Shown piece by piece: positions 54,622-62,706 of a stretch of 64,000 nt of DNA; position 1 is the stretch's first letter; every line of letters starts with the position of its first letter. The position numbers and the translations under genes were made by a program. This DNA comes from Pseudomonadota bacterium (GTDB lineage Bacteria > Desulfobacterota > SM23-61). The DNA is taken from NCBI GenBank assembly GCA_018819135.1, contig JAHJQK010000191.1:1-64000 (forward strand), written 5' to 3'. The notes below the pieces were generated by a model. The model saw only the letters and a list, made by a program, of their open reading frames with translations, was not told where the DNA came from and did no database searches.

Positions 54622-55005
54622 ATGAGTGACTTGGAAATTGATTTTGCCAGAGGACAGGGGTTGATCCCGGCCATCGTTCAGGACTGGGAGACGGGTGAAG
54701 TATTGATGGTGGCTTACATGAACCCTGAGAGCTGGGCTAAAACGCAGGAGACAGGCCAGGCCTGCTTCTGGTCCCGCTCCCGCAAGAAACTTTGGCTCAA
54801 GGGTGAAACCTCGGGCCATGTCCAGATCATCAAAGAGGTCTTCATAGATTGCGATAATGACGCCCTCCTGCTGAAAGTGGAGCAAGTCGGCGGGGCAGCC
54901 TGCCATACCGGGTACCGCTCCTGCTTCTACCGCCGGATTGTGAACGATGTGACGGAAACCGTTGGCGAACGCGTCTTTGATCCCAAGGAGGTTTACGGTG
55001 GATAA
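54622..55005 (+). CDS. hisI: phosphoribosyl-AMP cyclohydrolase
   Basis: 127 residues, single-domain HisI. Seen: [56 protein letters not shown], the metal-binding [11 protein letters not shown] and [16 protein letters not shown]. It opens the purine ring of PR-AMP in step 3 of histidine synthesis. Its stop overlaps the hisG start by eight bases (GTGGATAA). Other his genes are not in the window. Confidence 0.95.
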   Translation: MSDLEIDFARGQGLIPAIVQDWETGEVLMVAYMNPESWAKTQETGQACFWSRSRKKLWLKGETSGHVQIIKEVFIDCDNDALLLKVEQVGGAACHTGYRSCFYRRIVNDVTETVGERVFDPKEVYGG

Positions 55006-55873
55006 AATATTAAAGTTTGGTATTCCCAAGGGTAGCCTGGAGAAAGCGACCATCGACCTTTTCCAGAAGGCCGGATGGGTGGTCAAGGTAAGCACGCGAA
55101 ATTATTTTCCCTCGGTGGATGACCCGCAGCTGTCCTGCGCCCTGATCCGGGCCCAGGAGATGGCCCGCTACGTAGAAGAGGGAGCCCTGGATGCGGCCAT
55201 CACAGGGAAAGACTGGGTGATGGAAAACAACAGCGATGTGGTAGAGGTTCAGGAATTGATTTATTCCAAGGAAAGCCCGCGTCCGGCCCGGTGGGTCCTG
55301 GTAGTCACGGAAGATTCACCCATAAAGCGGTTGGAAGACATGCAGGGCAAAAAGGTGGCCACTGAGCTTGTTTCCTTTACCCGTCGCTACTTTGGCGAGA
55401 AGGGAATCAAGGTCAAAGTGGAATTCTCCTGGGGCACCACCGAAGCCAAGGTTGTGGAAGGGTTGGTGGACGCCATCGTGGACGTAACCGAGACCGGGTC
55501 GACCATCCGGGCTCACGGCCTGCGCATCGTCCACGAACTCATGCAATCCACCCCCCGCCTGATTGCCAACAAAGAATCCTGGCAGGACCCCTGGAAAAAA
55601 GAGAAAATTCAACAGATCGCCACCTTGCTCAAAGCCGCTCTGGGTGCAGACCGGATGGTTGGCTTGAAGATGAACGTTCCTCAAAAACGCCTGGAGGAGG
55701 TGGTAGTGGTCCTTCCCTGCCTGAATGCACCGACCATTGCTTCTTTGTATCAAAGCGATTGGTACTCGGTAGAAGTCGTGGTCCGGGAAGAGGTCGTGCG
55801 GGAACTAATCCCCTTGTTATTGAGAAAAGGCGCCGAGGGGATCATCGAGTATGCGCTGAACAAGGTCATCTGA
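54998..55873 (+). CDS. hisG: ATP phosphoribosyltransferase HisG, long form
   Basis: 291 residues. First enzyme of histidine synthesis. The catalytic domains show [39 protein letters not shown] and the PRPP-binding [19 protein letters not shown]. The extra about 75 residues at the C-terminus ([20 protein letters not shown] and on) form the ACT-like regulatory domain of the long form, so HisZ is not needed and feedback inhibition by histidine is expected. The GTG start within the hisI stop implies coupled translation. Confidence 0.94.
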   Translation: MDKILKFGIPKGSLEKATIDLFQKAGWVVKVSTRNYFPSVDDPQLSCALIRAQEMARYVEEGALDAAITGKDWVMENNSDVVEVQELIYSKESPRPARWVLVVTEDSPIKRLEDMQGKKVATELVSFTRRYFGEKGIKVKVEFSWGTTEAKVVEGLVDAIVDVTETGSTIRAHGLRIVHELMQSTPRLIANKESWQDPWKKEKIQQIATLLKAALGADRMVGLKMNVPQKRLEEVVVVLPCLNAPTIASLYQSDWYSVEVVVREEVVRELIPLLLRKGAEGIIEYALNKVI

Positions 55874-56164
55874 CCGACATTTTTTAATTGACTTTATTAA
55901 TGGGTTTCATTTACACTCACTTTCGTTCGTAGCCCACGCCTTTCTGAAAAACAAAATGAGAAATGAACCAGGCCTTGATCTTTTGGTCGGGGAGGAGTTC
56001 ATTTGGTAGAACCTAAAACAACCTGCCTATCAACGGGAAAGAAAATAAGCAGATATTCCGGGAGAATCTTTTTTTCCTTATGGATCGATTTTTAAGCCTT
56101 ATTAAAGTGAACGGCAAAAGGAACAATCGTGGTGAAGAATCTGCCTAAGGCCGATTCGCAGTGA
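55874..56164. other. intergenic, nothing recognised
   Basis: About 290 bases of A+T-rich sequence after hisG. Frames are interrupted often; no repeat family member or promoter could be identified. Confidence 0.3.
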
Positions 56165-56329
56165 AATAAACTTTTAGAAAACGGCAGGCGGGTGATGCAT
56201 GATACCTCAGATAGATTGAAGGAAAATCCAGATATCAGAGATTTCTATTTAGGGCTCTCTGATATTGGGGAGCGGAAGAGTTTTCGAAAGGTGAAGCATT
56301 ATAAGAGAAGGAAAAGATGGCTCACATAG
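56165..56329 (+). pseudogene. C-terminal relic of a LivF-type branched-chain amino acid ABC ATPase
   Basis: One uninterrupted frame reads LLENGRRVMHDTSDRLKENP, DIRDFYLGLSDIGERKSFRK and VKHYKRRKRWLT before a stop. VLENGRxVxxGxxxELxxNPxxxxxYLG is the standard end of LivF ATPases, and the basic tail HYKRRKRWL is typical for homologues in aromatic- and acyl-CoA-degrading Desulfobacterota. A TGA directly precedes it, and the nucleotide-binding motifs are absent, so only about one fifth of the gene survives. No permease or binding-protein genes are near. Confidence 0.68.
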
Positions 56330-56651
56330 TATCATAAACCGTGTTTGATAAGTAATAAGCAAACCCGTACCCATAGAATTTTGCTGGGGGGATGAATGCC
56401 TTTTCAAAGCGGATCAATTCACCTTTTTTATCTCTAATTCATCAATTTGGGAGGTTATTAAATTAAAAGGTATACTCCCAGGTTTTTCTTGAAATTTTAC
56501 TGATAACTATGTTAGCTTTTTGGGGGTCGCAGGATCAAGCATGGTGGAAAGTTTAAGCCGGTGAATTATCTTATTCTCCCAAGAAACTTTCAATAACTCC
56601 TGACCACACTTAAACTCCATTACATTATTTTTACGAAAGGAGAATAAAGCC
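56330..56651. other. intergenic, nothing recognised
   Basis: 320 A+T-rich bases before nfnA. AAAGGAG (56635-56641) is the ribosome site of the next gene. No clear promoter or relic seen. Confidence 0.3.
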
Positions 56652-57503
56652 TTGTTTCAGATCGTCGATACCAGGCTTCTGGCGGCGGCAGTAAAACACT
56701 TTAAAATCGCTGCTCCGGAGATCGCCAAGAAAAGAAAGCCTGGTCAGTTTATTGTCTTACGCATCAACGAAGAAGGTGAAAGAATCCCTTTGACCATGGC
56801 CGATGCAGACCCGGAGGCAGGGACTATCACCCTCATTTTCCAGGAATTAGGAAAATCCACAGAACAACTCGGAAAGCTTAAGGCCGGGGATATGATCTCC
56901 GATTTAATCGGACCTTTAGGAGTTCCCACCCACATCGAGAAATTTGGAACCGTGGTCTGCATCGGTGGCGGAATCGGCATCGCTCCGGTCTATCCCATTG
57001 CCAAAGCCATGCGGGAGGCCGGGAATACCGTTATCTCCATCATTGGCGCCCGAACCAAGAATCTGCTGATTCTCGAGGACGAAATGGCCAGGGTATCCCA
57101 TTCCCTGAAAGTCTCCACGGACGACGGAAGCTATGGATACCACGGGTTCGTCAGTGATATCCTGCAAAATGTCATCGATGAGGGTACGACCGTCAACTTG
57201 GTCGTGGCCATCGGGCCGGTACCCATGATGCGGGTGATCTGCAATGTTACGCGCAATCAAAAAATCAAGACCGTTGTCAGCTTGAACCCCATCATGGTCG
57301 ATGCCACGGGAATGTGCGGTGCCTGCCGTGTAACCGTGGGGGGAAGAACCCGGTTTGTTTGCGTAGACGGCCCGGAGTTTGACGGACATGAAGTGAATTT
57401 CGCTGAACTGGTCAAACGACAGCGGGCCTACCTAGAGCAGGAAAAACTATCCCTGGAAACTTTCCGCCATCAAGGCGGAGCTTGCCTCGGAGGTAAATCC
57501 TGA
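56652..57503 (+). CDS. nfnA: NfnA-like FAD/NAD-binding subunit with [2Fe-2S] cluster
   Basis: 283 residues. Ferredoxin-NADP reductase fold: GQFIVLRINEEGERIPLTMA (FAD), GTVVCIGGGIGIAPVYPIAK (NAD) and, at the end, the cysteine set GMCGACRVTVGG ... FVCVDGPEFDGHEV that binds a [2Fe-2S] cluster. This matches the small subunit of NADH-dependent ferredoxin:NADP oxidoreductase, related to dihydroorotate dehydrogenase electron-transfer subunits. It starts with TTG, supported by AAAGGAG 11 bases upstream. It overlaps nfnB by one base (TGATG). In NfnAB the pair performs flavin-based electron bifurcation. Confidence 0.88.
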   Translation: MFQIVDTRLLAAAVKHFKIAAPEIAKKRKPGQFIVLRINEEGERIPLTMADADPEAGTITLIFQELGKSTEQLGKLKAGDMISDLIGPLGVPTHIEKFGTVVCIGGGIGIAPVYPIAKAMREAGNTVISIIGARTKNLLILEDEMARVSHSLKVSTDDGSYGYHGFVSDILQNVIDEGTTVNLVVAIGPVPMMRVICNVTRNQKIKTVVSLNPIMVDATGMCGACRVTVGGRTRFVCVDGPEFDGHEVNFAELVKRQRAYLEQEKLSLETFRHQGGACLGGKS

Positions 57504-58915
57504 TGACTGAAACCGGCGAGAAGAAAAAAAGAATCCAAGTTCCCCGGCAGAAGATGCCCGAACAGGAACCCAAAGTCCGGGCCAAAAATTTCGACGAAGT
57601 TCCTTTCGGCTACACTCCGGAACTGGCCGAGCTGGAAGCAGGCCGGTGTTTGCAGTGCAAGAAACCAACCTGCATAGAAGGCTGCCCGGTGTCCATCGAC
57701 ATCCCGGCCTTCATCGATCTGATCCTCCAGGATGATTTCTCGGGCGCGGCCCGCAAGCTCAAGGAGATGAACAGCCTCCCCGCGGTTTGCGGCCGGGTCT
57801 GCCCGCAGGAAGACCAGTGCGAAAAAGTTTGTATCTTAGGCAAGAAGGGTGAACCTGTGGCCATCGGCAGACTGGAGCGTTTCGCTGCTGATTACGAGAT
57901 GGCCCACGGGGAATTCATCATGCCTTCCAAGGCGCCCCCCACGGGAAAAAAAGTAGCCGTTGTGGGCTCGGGTCCAGCCGGTTTGACCCTGGCCGGAGAC
58001 TTGATCAAAAAGGGTCATGAGACGACCATTTTTGAGGCCCTGCATAAACCTGGAGGGGTGCTGGTTTACGGCATTCCTGAATTTCGTCTCCCCAAGGCCA
58101 TCGTCCAGGCCGAGGTTGACTACCTGCAAAAAATCGGCGTGGAGCTCAGGTCCAACATGGTTATTGGTAAGATCTACACTGTGAATGAGCTGATGGCCAA
58201 CGGATACGATGCGGTATTTTTGGGAACAGGCGCAGGTCTGCCGACATTCATGAACATCCCGGGGGAAAACTTCAATGGAGTTTATTCGGCCAACGAATAC
58301 CTAACCCGTTCTAACCTGATGAAGGCCTACCTTTTTCCCCAGTTTGATACCCCCATTGCCAAAGGAAAAAAGGTGGCCGTCTTGGGCGGAGGAAACGTGG
58401 CCATGGATTCGGCGCGCACAGCCCTTCGCCTGGGAGCCGACGACGTTTATATTGTCTACCGTCGTTCGAAGAAGGAGCTGCCTGCTCGAATCGAAGAAGT
58501 ACACCATGCTGAAGAAGAGGGTGTCCAGTTTCATTTCTTAACCCTGCCCGTCGAGATTTTGGGCAACGAAGATGGTTGGATTTGCGGAATGAAATGCCAG
58601 CGCATGGAATTGGGCGAACCCGATGAATCCGGCCGCCGCCGGCCCATTCCCGTGCCCGGATCAGAATTCACCTTAGAGGTGGACATGGTGGTCGTGGCCA
58701 TCGGCACGGGGGCCAATCCTTTGATCCCGTCGACCACTCCGGACCTACAGACCAACAAATGGGGATATATCGTCGCCGATCCCGAGACCGGGGCCACGAG
58801 CAAGAAAGGGGTCTACGCCGGGGGAGATATCGTTACCGGCTCGGCCACGGTCATTCTGGCCATGGGGGCCGGGCGCAAGGCTGCCGATGCCATTCATACA
58901 TATCTGACGGAGTGA
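57503..58915 (+). CDS. nfnB: NfnB-like NADPH-dependent subunit (glutamate synthase small-subunit family)
   Basis: 470 residues. N-terminal Fe-S domain (CLQCKKPTCIEGCPVSIDIP, CGRVCPQEDQCEKVC), FAD site VAVVGSGPAGLTLAGDL, NADPH site VAVLGGGNVAMDSARTALRL with VYRRSKKELPAR, and the terminal GVYAGGDIVTGSATVILAMG. Alone it could be taken for GltD, but fusion-like coupling to nfnA and the lack of gltB indicate the bifurcating transhydrogenase NfnAB, which links NADH, NADPH and reduced ferredoxin pools in anaerobes. Confidence 0.9.
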   Translation: MTETGEKKKRIQVPRQKMPEQEPKVRAKNFDEVPFGYTPELAELEAGRCLQCKKPTCIEGCPVSIDIPAFIDLILQDDFSGAARKLKEMNSLPAVCGRVCPQEDQCEKVCILGKKGEPVAIGRLERFAADYEMAHGEFIMPSKAPPTGKKVAVVGSGPAGLTLAGDLIKKGHETTIFEALHKPGGVLVYGIPEFRLPKAIVQAEVDYLQKIGVELRSNMVIGKIYTVNELMANGYDAVFLGTGAGLPTFMNIPGENFNGVYSANEYLTRSNLMKAYLFPQFDTPIAKGKKVAVLGGGNVAMDSARTALRLGADDVYIVYRRSKKELPARIEEVHHAEEEGVQFHFLTLPVEILGNEDGWICGMKCQRMELGEPDESGRRRPIPVPGSEFTLEVDMVVVAIGTGANPLIPSTTPDLQTNKWGYIVADPETGATSKKGVYAGGDIVTGSATVILAMGAGRKAADAIHTYLTE

Positions 58916-59127
58916 ATTAACCGAGCGCCGAGTGCTAAGCGCCGGGCGTACGCAGCAAGTTGAAAAAAGAATTGACAACCGTTTGCCAAGATGTGAATAT
59001 GTATAAGCATCCAGCAATCAGCTCTCAGCAACCAGCAAATTAATCAAAGGGCATTTTTTCAATTCAAGGCATTCTTACTTATTGGCTGAAAGCTTTTTTT
59101 AAAGGAGGGCGCAAAAAACTTTTTAAC

Positions 59128-59412
59128 ATAGGCCAACCGGGAAGGGAAGGTGGTGCGAGACCACCGCTGCCCCGCAACTGTGATCGGAACGAAACCCACA
59201 AGAAACGAAATAATAGGCAATAGGCGATAGGCAATAGGTGATGGGAAAAAGAAAAAATTTTGTATTTGATGGTAACCCATAGCCTAAAGCCTCGAACCTA
59301 TAGCCTGTTTTTTACGTTTCAGCCACTGGACACTGTCCGGGAAGGCGTGGGGAGTTCGCCATAGGACAGGCGGACAAGTAGGAAGCCGTAAGCCAGGAAA
59401 CCTGCCCGACTT
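59128..59412 (+). promoter_or_regulatory. cobalamin (adenosylcobalamin-type) riboswitch
   Basis: Conserved blocks appear in order: AACCGGGAAGGGAAGGTG, CGAGACCACCGCTGCCCCGC-AACTGTGA, GCCACTGGACAC, CCGGGAAGGCG and the B12 box AAGCCAGGAAACCTGCC (59389 onward). Spacing is normal except between AACTGTGA and GCCACTG. There a stem GAAACG/CGTTTC (59202-59207, 59315-59320) is extended by an inserted inverted repeat of about 98 bases. An intrinsic terminator follows at 59468, so B12 binding should stop transcription ahead of the cob-btu operon. Confidence 0.92.
59211..59308. repeat. inverted repeat (family G) inserted in the riboswitch
   Basis: TAATAGGCAATAGGCGATAG ... GGTGATGGG on the left faces CCCATAGCCTAAAGCCTCGA ... 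ACCTATAGCCTG on the right. The two sides pair as an elongated hairpin with internal direct repeats of ATAGGC. It sits at the top of a peripheral stem, leaving the conserved core intact. Confidence 0.7.
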
Positions 59413-59467
59413 GATTAACATTCTCGACCCTTCCGAGGGGAAGGTGGGCAGAGAATCGCAACGATTT

Positions 59468-59508
59468 AAAACCCCAACTTTCTCCCTTAGAAGGTTGGGG
59501 TTTTTTAT
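59468..59508 (+). terminator. intrinsic terminator of the cobalamin riboswitch
   Basis: ACCCCAACTTTCT, a short loop, AGAAGGTTGGGG and then TTTTTT: a strong hairpin with nine pairs next to the U-tract plus three more (TCT/AGA), placed 55 bases after the B12 box. Confidence 0.88.
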
Positions 59509-59515
59509 TTTATTT

Positions 59516-59653
59516 GGCCACAGAGAGCACAGAGAAGGATAAAGAATAAAAAATTTCGGGTTACGGGTTAAAATCTTTTTGCAGGCCATAAAATATTCTT
59601 TATCTGAATTTTATTTATATTTAAAACTCTGTGTTCTCTGTGACCTCTGTGGC
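59516..59653. repeat. repeat family B, inverted pair in front of cobU
   Basis: Left arm GGCCACAGAGAGCACAGAGA (from 59516) directly after the terminator, and right arm ACTCTGTGTTCTCTGTGACC plus TCTGTGGC (59626-59653), ending 11 bases before the cobU ATG. Confidence 0.8.
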
Positions 59654-59664
59654 AAAAGGGTTTT

Positions 59665-60189
59665 ATGAATAAAAAAATCATTTTTATTACGGGTGGGGCA
59701 CGGAGCGGGAAGAGCCACTTCGCTCAGGAACTGGCCTCAAAATTCCCCGGGCCCAAAGCATACCTGGCCACGGCCCAGCCTCTGGATAAAGAGATGGTCG
59801 AACGAATCCGCAGGCATAAACATATCCGGCCAAAAGATTGGCAGACCCTGGAAGAGCCGTTCCGGGTGGCGGAGGCGATTAGGAAAAACGGAGATCGTTT
59901 CAGCCTTATCCTTCTCGATTGCCTTACCCTCTGGATCTCCAACTTCATGATGGCAGATTGGAGTGAGGAGAAGATCCTCGCGGAAGCGGATCGATTGCTG
60001 AAAGTCTGCCGGGGTACGAAGTGCTCTTTCATCCTGGTGGGCAATGAAGTGGGGATGGGTATCGTTCCCGATAACCCCCAAGCCAGAACTTTTCGCGACT
60101 TGAGTGGGCTGGTTCAGCAAAAAATAGTCCGGGAAGCGGACGAGGTTTATTTTATGGTTTGCGGACTTCCTCAGAAAATAAAGCCGTAG
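59665..60189 (+). CDS. cobU: adenosylcobinamide kinase / adenosylcobinamide-phosphate guanylyltransferase
   Basis: 174 residues. P-loop ITGGARSGKSHFAQELA, then YLATAQPLDKEMVERIRRHK (the RRHxxxR-type segment with the active-site His), W-x-T-x-EEP (DWQTLEEPF), LLDCLTLWISNFM and GNEVGMGIVPDNPQAR. It phosphorylates adenosylcobinamide and then attaches GMP, activating it for the nucleotide loop. First gene of the riboswitch operon. Its stop TAG lies within the palindrome at 60186-60212. Confidence 0.94.
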   Translation: MNKKIIFITGGARSGKSHFAQELASKFPGPKAYLATAQPLDKEMVERIRRHKHIRPKDWQTLEEPFRVAEAIRKNGDRFSLILLDCLTLWISNFMMADWSEEKILAEADRLLKVCRGTKCSFILVGNEVGMGIVPDNPQARTFRDLSGLVQQKIVREADEVYFMVCGLPQKIKP

Positions 60190-60212
60190 GGGCGGGGTGA
60201 CCCCGCCCCTAC
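60186..60212. repeat. 27-bp GTAGGGGC...GCCCCTAC palindrome (family E)
   Basis: GTAGGGGCGGGGT-G-ACCCCGCCCCTAC, 13-base perfect arms around one base. A related palindrome lies at 62747-62774. It contains the cobU stop codon. Confidence 0.85.
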
Positions 60213-60243
60213 AGAGTCGTTAGAGGCCATCAAGGGGGGAATA

Positions 60244-61305
60244 ATGGAAACAGATTTAAAGAAAAGGCTCTCTTCAATTCGACCGATAAAAGAAGAATTT
60301 CTTACCCTCGCCCAGGCCAAGCTGGATAGGCTGACCAAACCCCAGGGCAGCCTGGGTCAACTCGAAGAGATGGCCAAAAAGTACGTGGCCATCGTTGAGA
60401 ATCTAAACCCCAGGATTGAGAAAAAGATTATTTATGTTTTTGCCGGCGATCATGGCGTTGTGGCTGAAAGCGTCAGCGCGTATCCCAAAGAAGTAACTCC
60501 TCAAATGGTTTACAACTTCCTGCGCGGAGGAGCTGGCATTAACGTTCTGGCGCGTCATGCAGGAGTTAGTGTGGTTGTGGTGGACATCGGGGTGGACCAT
60601 GAGTTTGAACCCAGGGAGGGGCTATTGGTCCGTAAAGTTTCCCGGGGGACAGGAAACATCATCTGCGGTCCGGCCATGTCCAGGGACCAGGCATTGCAGG
60701 CCCTATTGGTGGGTTTAGAGATGGCCGATCACGCTAAGGAACAAAAAGCTGATTTGGTAGGCACTGGCGACATGGGGATCGGCAACACCACTCCCAGTAG
60801 CGCCATCCTGGCTGCCCTCACAGGCATGCCGGTGAAAGAGGTGACTCATCGTGGAACAGGAATAGACGATGCTGCCCTGGCGCGCAAAATTCAGGTTATC
60901 GAGAGGGCCATTGCCTTCAACAGACCCGACCCGAAGGATCCACTGGACGTCCTGGCCAAAGTGGGGGGGTTTGAGATTGCCGGAATTGCCGGATTGATTA
61001 TCGGGTGTGCCTGCCACCGAATTCCTGTCGTGGTGGACGGCTTTATCTCGACCGCCGGCGCGATGATTGCGGTAGGTTTGAACCCGGAGATAAAAGGGTA
61101 TCTTTTTGCCTCTCATCAGTCCGTTGAGGTGGGGCATAAGTTCATGTGGGAGTACATCGGCCAGAAGCCTATCCTGAACCTCTCCATGCGGCTGGGCGAG
61201 GGGACGGGCGCAGCCTTGGCCATGTCCATGATCGAAGCGGCGGTAAAAGTAATGAATGAAATGGCCACTTTTTCCGAAGCAGGAGTATCGGAAGCAAAGG
61301 AATGA
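60244..61305 (+). CDS. cobT: nicotinate-nucleotide-dimethylbenzimidazole phosphoribosyltransferase
   Basis: 353 residues. Forms alpha-ribazole phosphate, the lower-ligand nucleotide. Seen: [86 protein letters not shown]-like [20 protein letters not shown] and, near the end, [17 protein letters not shown] with the catalytic Glu. Second gene of the operon, 54 bases after cobU across the palindrome; it overlaps cobS by four bases. Confidence 0.95.
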   Translation: METDLKKRLSSIRPIKEEFLTLAQAKLDRLTKPQGSLGQLEEMAKKYVAIVENLNPRIEKKIIYVFAGDHGVVAESVSAYPKEVTPQMVYNFLRGGAGINVLARHAGVSVVVVDIGVDHEFEPREGLLVRKVSRGTGNIICGPAMSRDQALQALLVGLEMADHAKEQKADLVGTGDMGIGNTTPSSAILAALTGMPVKEVTHRGTGIDDAALARKIQVIERAIAFNRPDPKDPLDVLAKVGGFEIAGIAGLIIGCACHRIPVVVDGFISTAGAMIAVGLNPEIKGYLFASHQSVEVGHKFMWEYIGQKPILNLSMRLGEGTGAALAMSMIEAAVKVMNEMATFSEAGVSEAKE

Positions 61306-62057
61306 AAAGTTTCTTTCTGGCCTGGCAATTTTTAACCATCCTCCCCGGGAGGAAGAGCGATCAGGAAATAAATCCCCGGCTCTTGGGTCGATCTATGGCT
61401 TTTTACCCGGTGATCGGGCTTCTCCTGGGGCTGATTCTCTGGGCGGCCCACTGGGCCTTTTCCTTAGCGTTCCCCCGCACCCTCGCGGATGGACTGATCG
61501 TCCTGCTTCTTGTAATCCTCACCGGCGCTTTCCACCTGGATGGGCTAGCCGATACCTGCGATGGGCTGGTCTCCGGAAAGACCCCCGAAGAAAGACTGAA
61601 GATCATGAAAGACCACCGGGTGGGGACTTTTGGGGTCGTTGGTTTGATTTTGATTTTGGGAATGAAATTCTTAGCCCTCGATTCTTTACCTGACCCAGCT
61701 GTAGGAAGGACTTTGTTGGTGGCTTTGATTCTCAGCCGCTGGTCCATGGTGTCATTAACCTACTGGGCTCCTTATGCCCGCCGGGAAGGTGGCTTGGGTC
61801 TTCCCTTTAAGGAAAATCTGACTACAAGAGAAATGGTCGTGGCCGCTGCCACTTCCTTAGTTCTCAGCTTTTTCTTCTACCGTTTTTGGGGGATGATCCT
61901 GTGGCTGGTGGTAGGGGTTTTTACTCTTCTCTTCCAAAAATTCTTTGAGAATAAGATCGGGGGCATCACTGGCGATGTTCTTGGCGCGGTGAATGAGGCC
62001 AATGAAGTTCTGGTTTTGATTTTGATGTCCGGGATGTTGTATTGGCATCCATCTTGA
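61302..62057 (+). CDS. cobS: adenosylcobinamide-GDP ribazoletransferase (cobalamin synthase)
   Basis: 251 residues, polytopic inner-membrane enzyme that joins alpha-ribazole (phosphate) to adenosyl-GDP-cobinamide. Hallmarks: [12 protein letters not shown] near the start, [20 protein letters not shown] (acidic, metal-binding), [35 protein letters not shown] and [20 protein letters not shown] near the end. ATGA overlap with cobT. It is followed by a fragment of repeat family C at 62061-62077. Confidence 0.95.
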   Translation: MKSFFLAWQFLTILPGRKSDQEINPRLLGRSMAFYPVIGLLLGLILWAAHWAFSLAFPRTLADGLIVLLLVILTGAFHLDGLADTCDGLVSGKTPEERLKIMKDHRVGTFGVVGLILILGMKFLALDSLPDPAVGRTLLVALILSRWSMVSLTYWAPYARREGGLGLPFKENLTTREMVVAAATSLVLSFFFYRFWGMILWLVVGVFTLLFQKFFENKIGGITGDVLGAVNEANEVLVLILMSGMLYWHPS

Positions 62058-62091
62058 TAACTTTTTACGAGTTCATCGTTATTAAATTGGC

Positions 62092-62706
62092 ATGAAAGAG
62101 ACTAAAACAATGGATCCTGAACGAACCCGAATTTATCTGGCCCGCCACGGAGAAGTGGTCAACCACGGAGTTTATAACGGGCAGACCGACGTTGACATTA
62201 CCCCCACCGGTCTGAAGCAAATGGAGCGCCTGAGCGATCTTTTAAAAGATAAAAATCTCTCTGCGGTTTATTGCAGCGACCTCCGGCGTACCCAAAAAGG
62301 AGCTGAGATCATCGCCAACACGCACCGTCTTGAACCCCAAAGCTTTCCCCATTTCCGGGAGATGCATTTCGGCCGCTGGCAGGGACTGAATTATCAGGGG
62401 GTCTTGGAAAAATACCCTGCGGACATTCCCCAGTGGATCAACAACCTGGAAACCTTTCGCATTCCCGCCGGAGAGAGCATAATGGATATCCATGATCGGG
62501 CCATCCCCAAATTGAAGGAGTTGGTCGAGTTCCACCGGGGCCAGGAGTTCGCCTTGGTTTGCCATGGCGCGCTGAACCGGGTAATTCTGGCCGAGGCCCT
62601 TCATTTATCCTTCGCTCACCTTCTGCGGATCGAGCAGGATTACGGGTGCCTGAACATCATTGAGTATACCCTCTCGGGGACGCTGGTGAAATTAATCAAT
62701 GGGTAA
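62092..62706 (+). CDS. cobC: histidine phosphatase, probable alpha-ribazole phosphatase
   Basis: 204 residues. Phosphoglycerate-mutase-like fold with YLARHGEVVNHGVYNGQTDV (catalytic RHGE), YCSDLRRTQKGAEIIA, FREMHFGRWQGL and FALVCHGALNRVILAEAL (second His). In this operon it most plausibly dephosphorylates alpha-ribazole phosphate or adenosylcobalamin phosphate, though the fold alone does not prove it. ATG 62092, with another possible start at 62110. It overlaps the btuF frame by eight bases. Confidence 0.88.
   Translation: MKETKTMDPERTRIYLARHGEVVNHGVYNGQTDVDITPTGLKQMERLSDLLKDKNLSAVYCSDLRRTQKGAEIIANTHRLEPQSFPHFREMHFGRWQGLNYQGVLEKYPADIPQWINNLETFRIPAGESIMDIHDRAIPKLKELVEFHRGQEFALVCHGALNRVILAEALHLSFAHLLRIEQDYGCLNIIEYTLSGTLVKLING

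Noticed and set aside
58972-59000. TTGACA upstream of the B12 riboswitch
   Set aside because: No acceptable -10 hexamer at 16-18 bases; left out as a promoter although transcription must start hereabouts.
58995-59045. Short tandem units CAGCAATCAGCTCTCAGCAACCAGC
   Set aside because: Considered as a CRISPR fragment; units are too short and uneven and there are no spacers of constant length.
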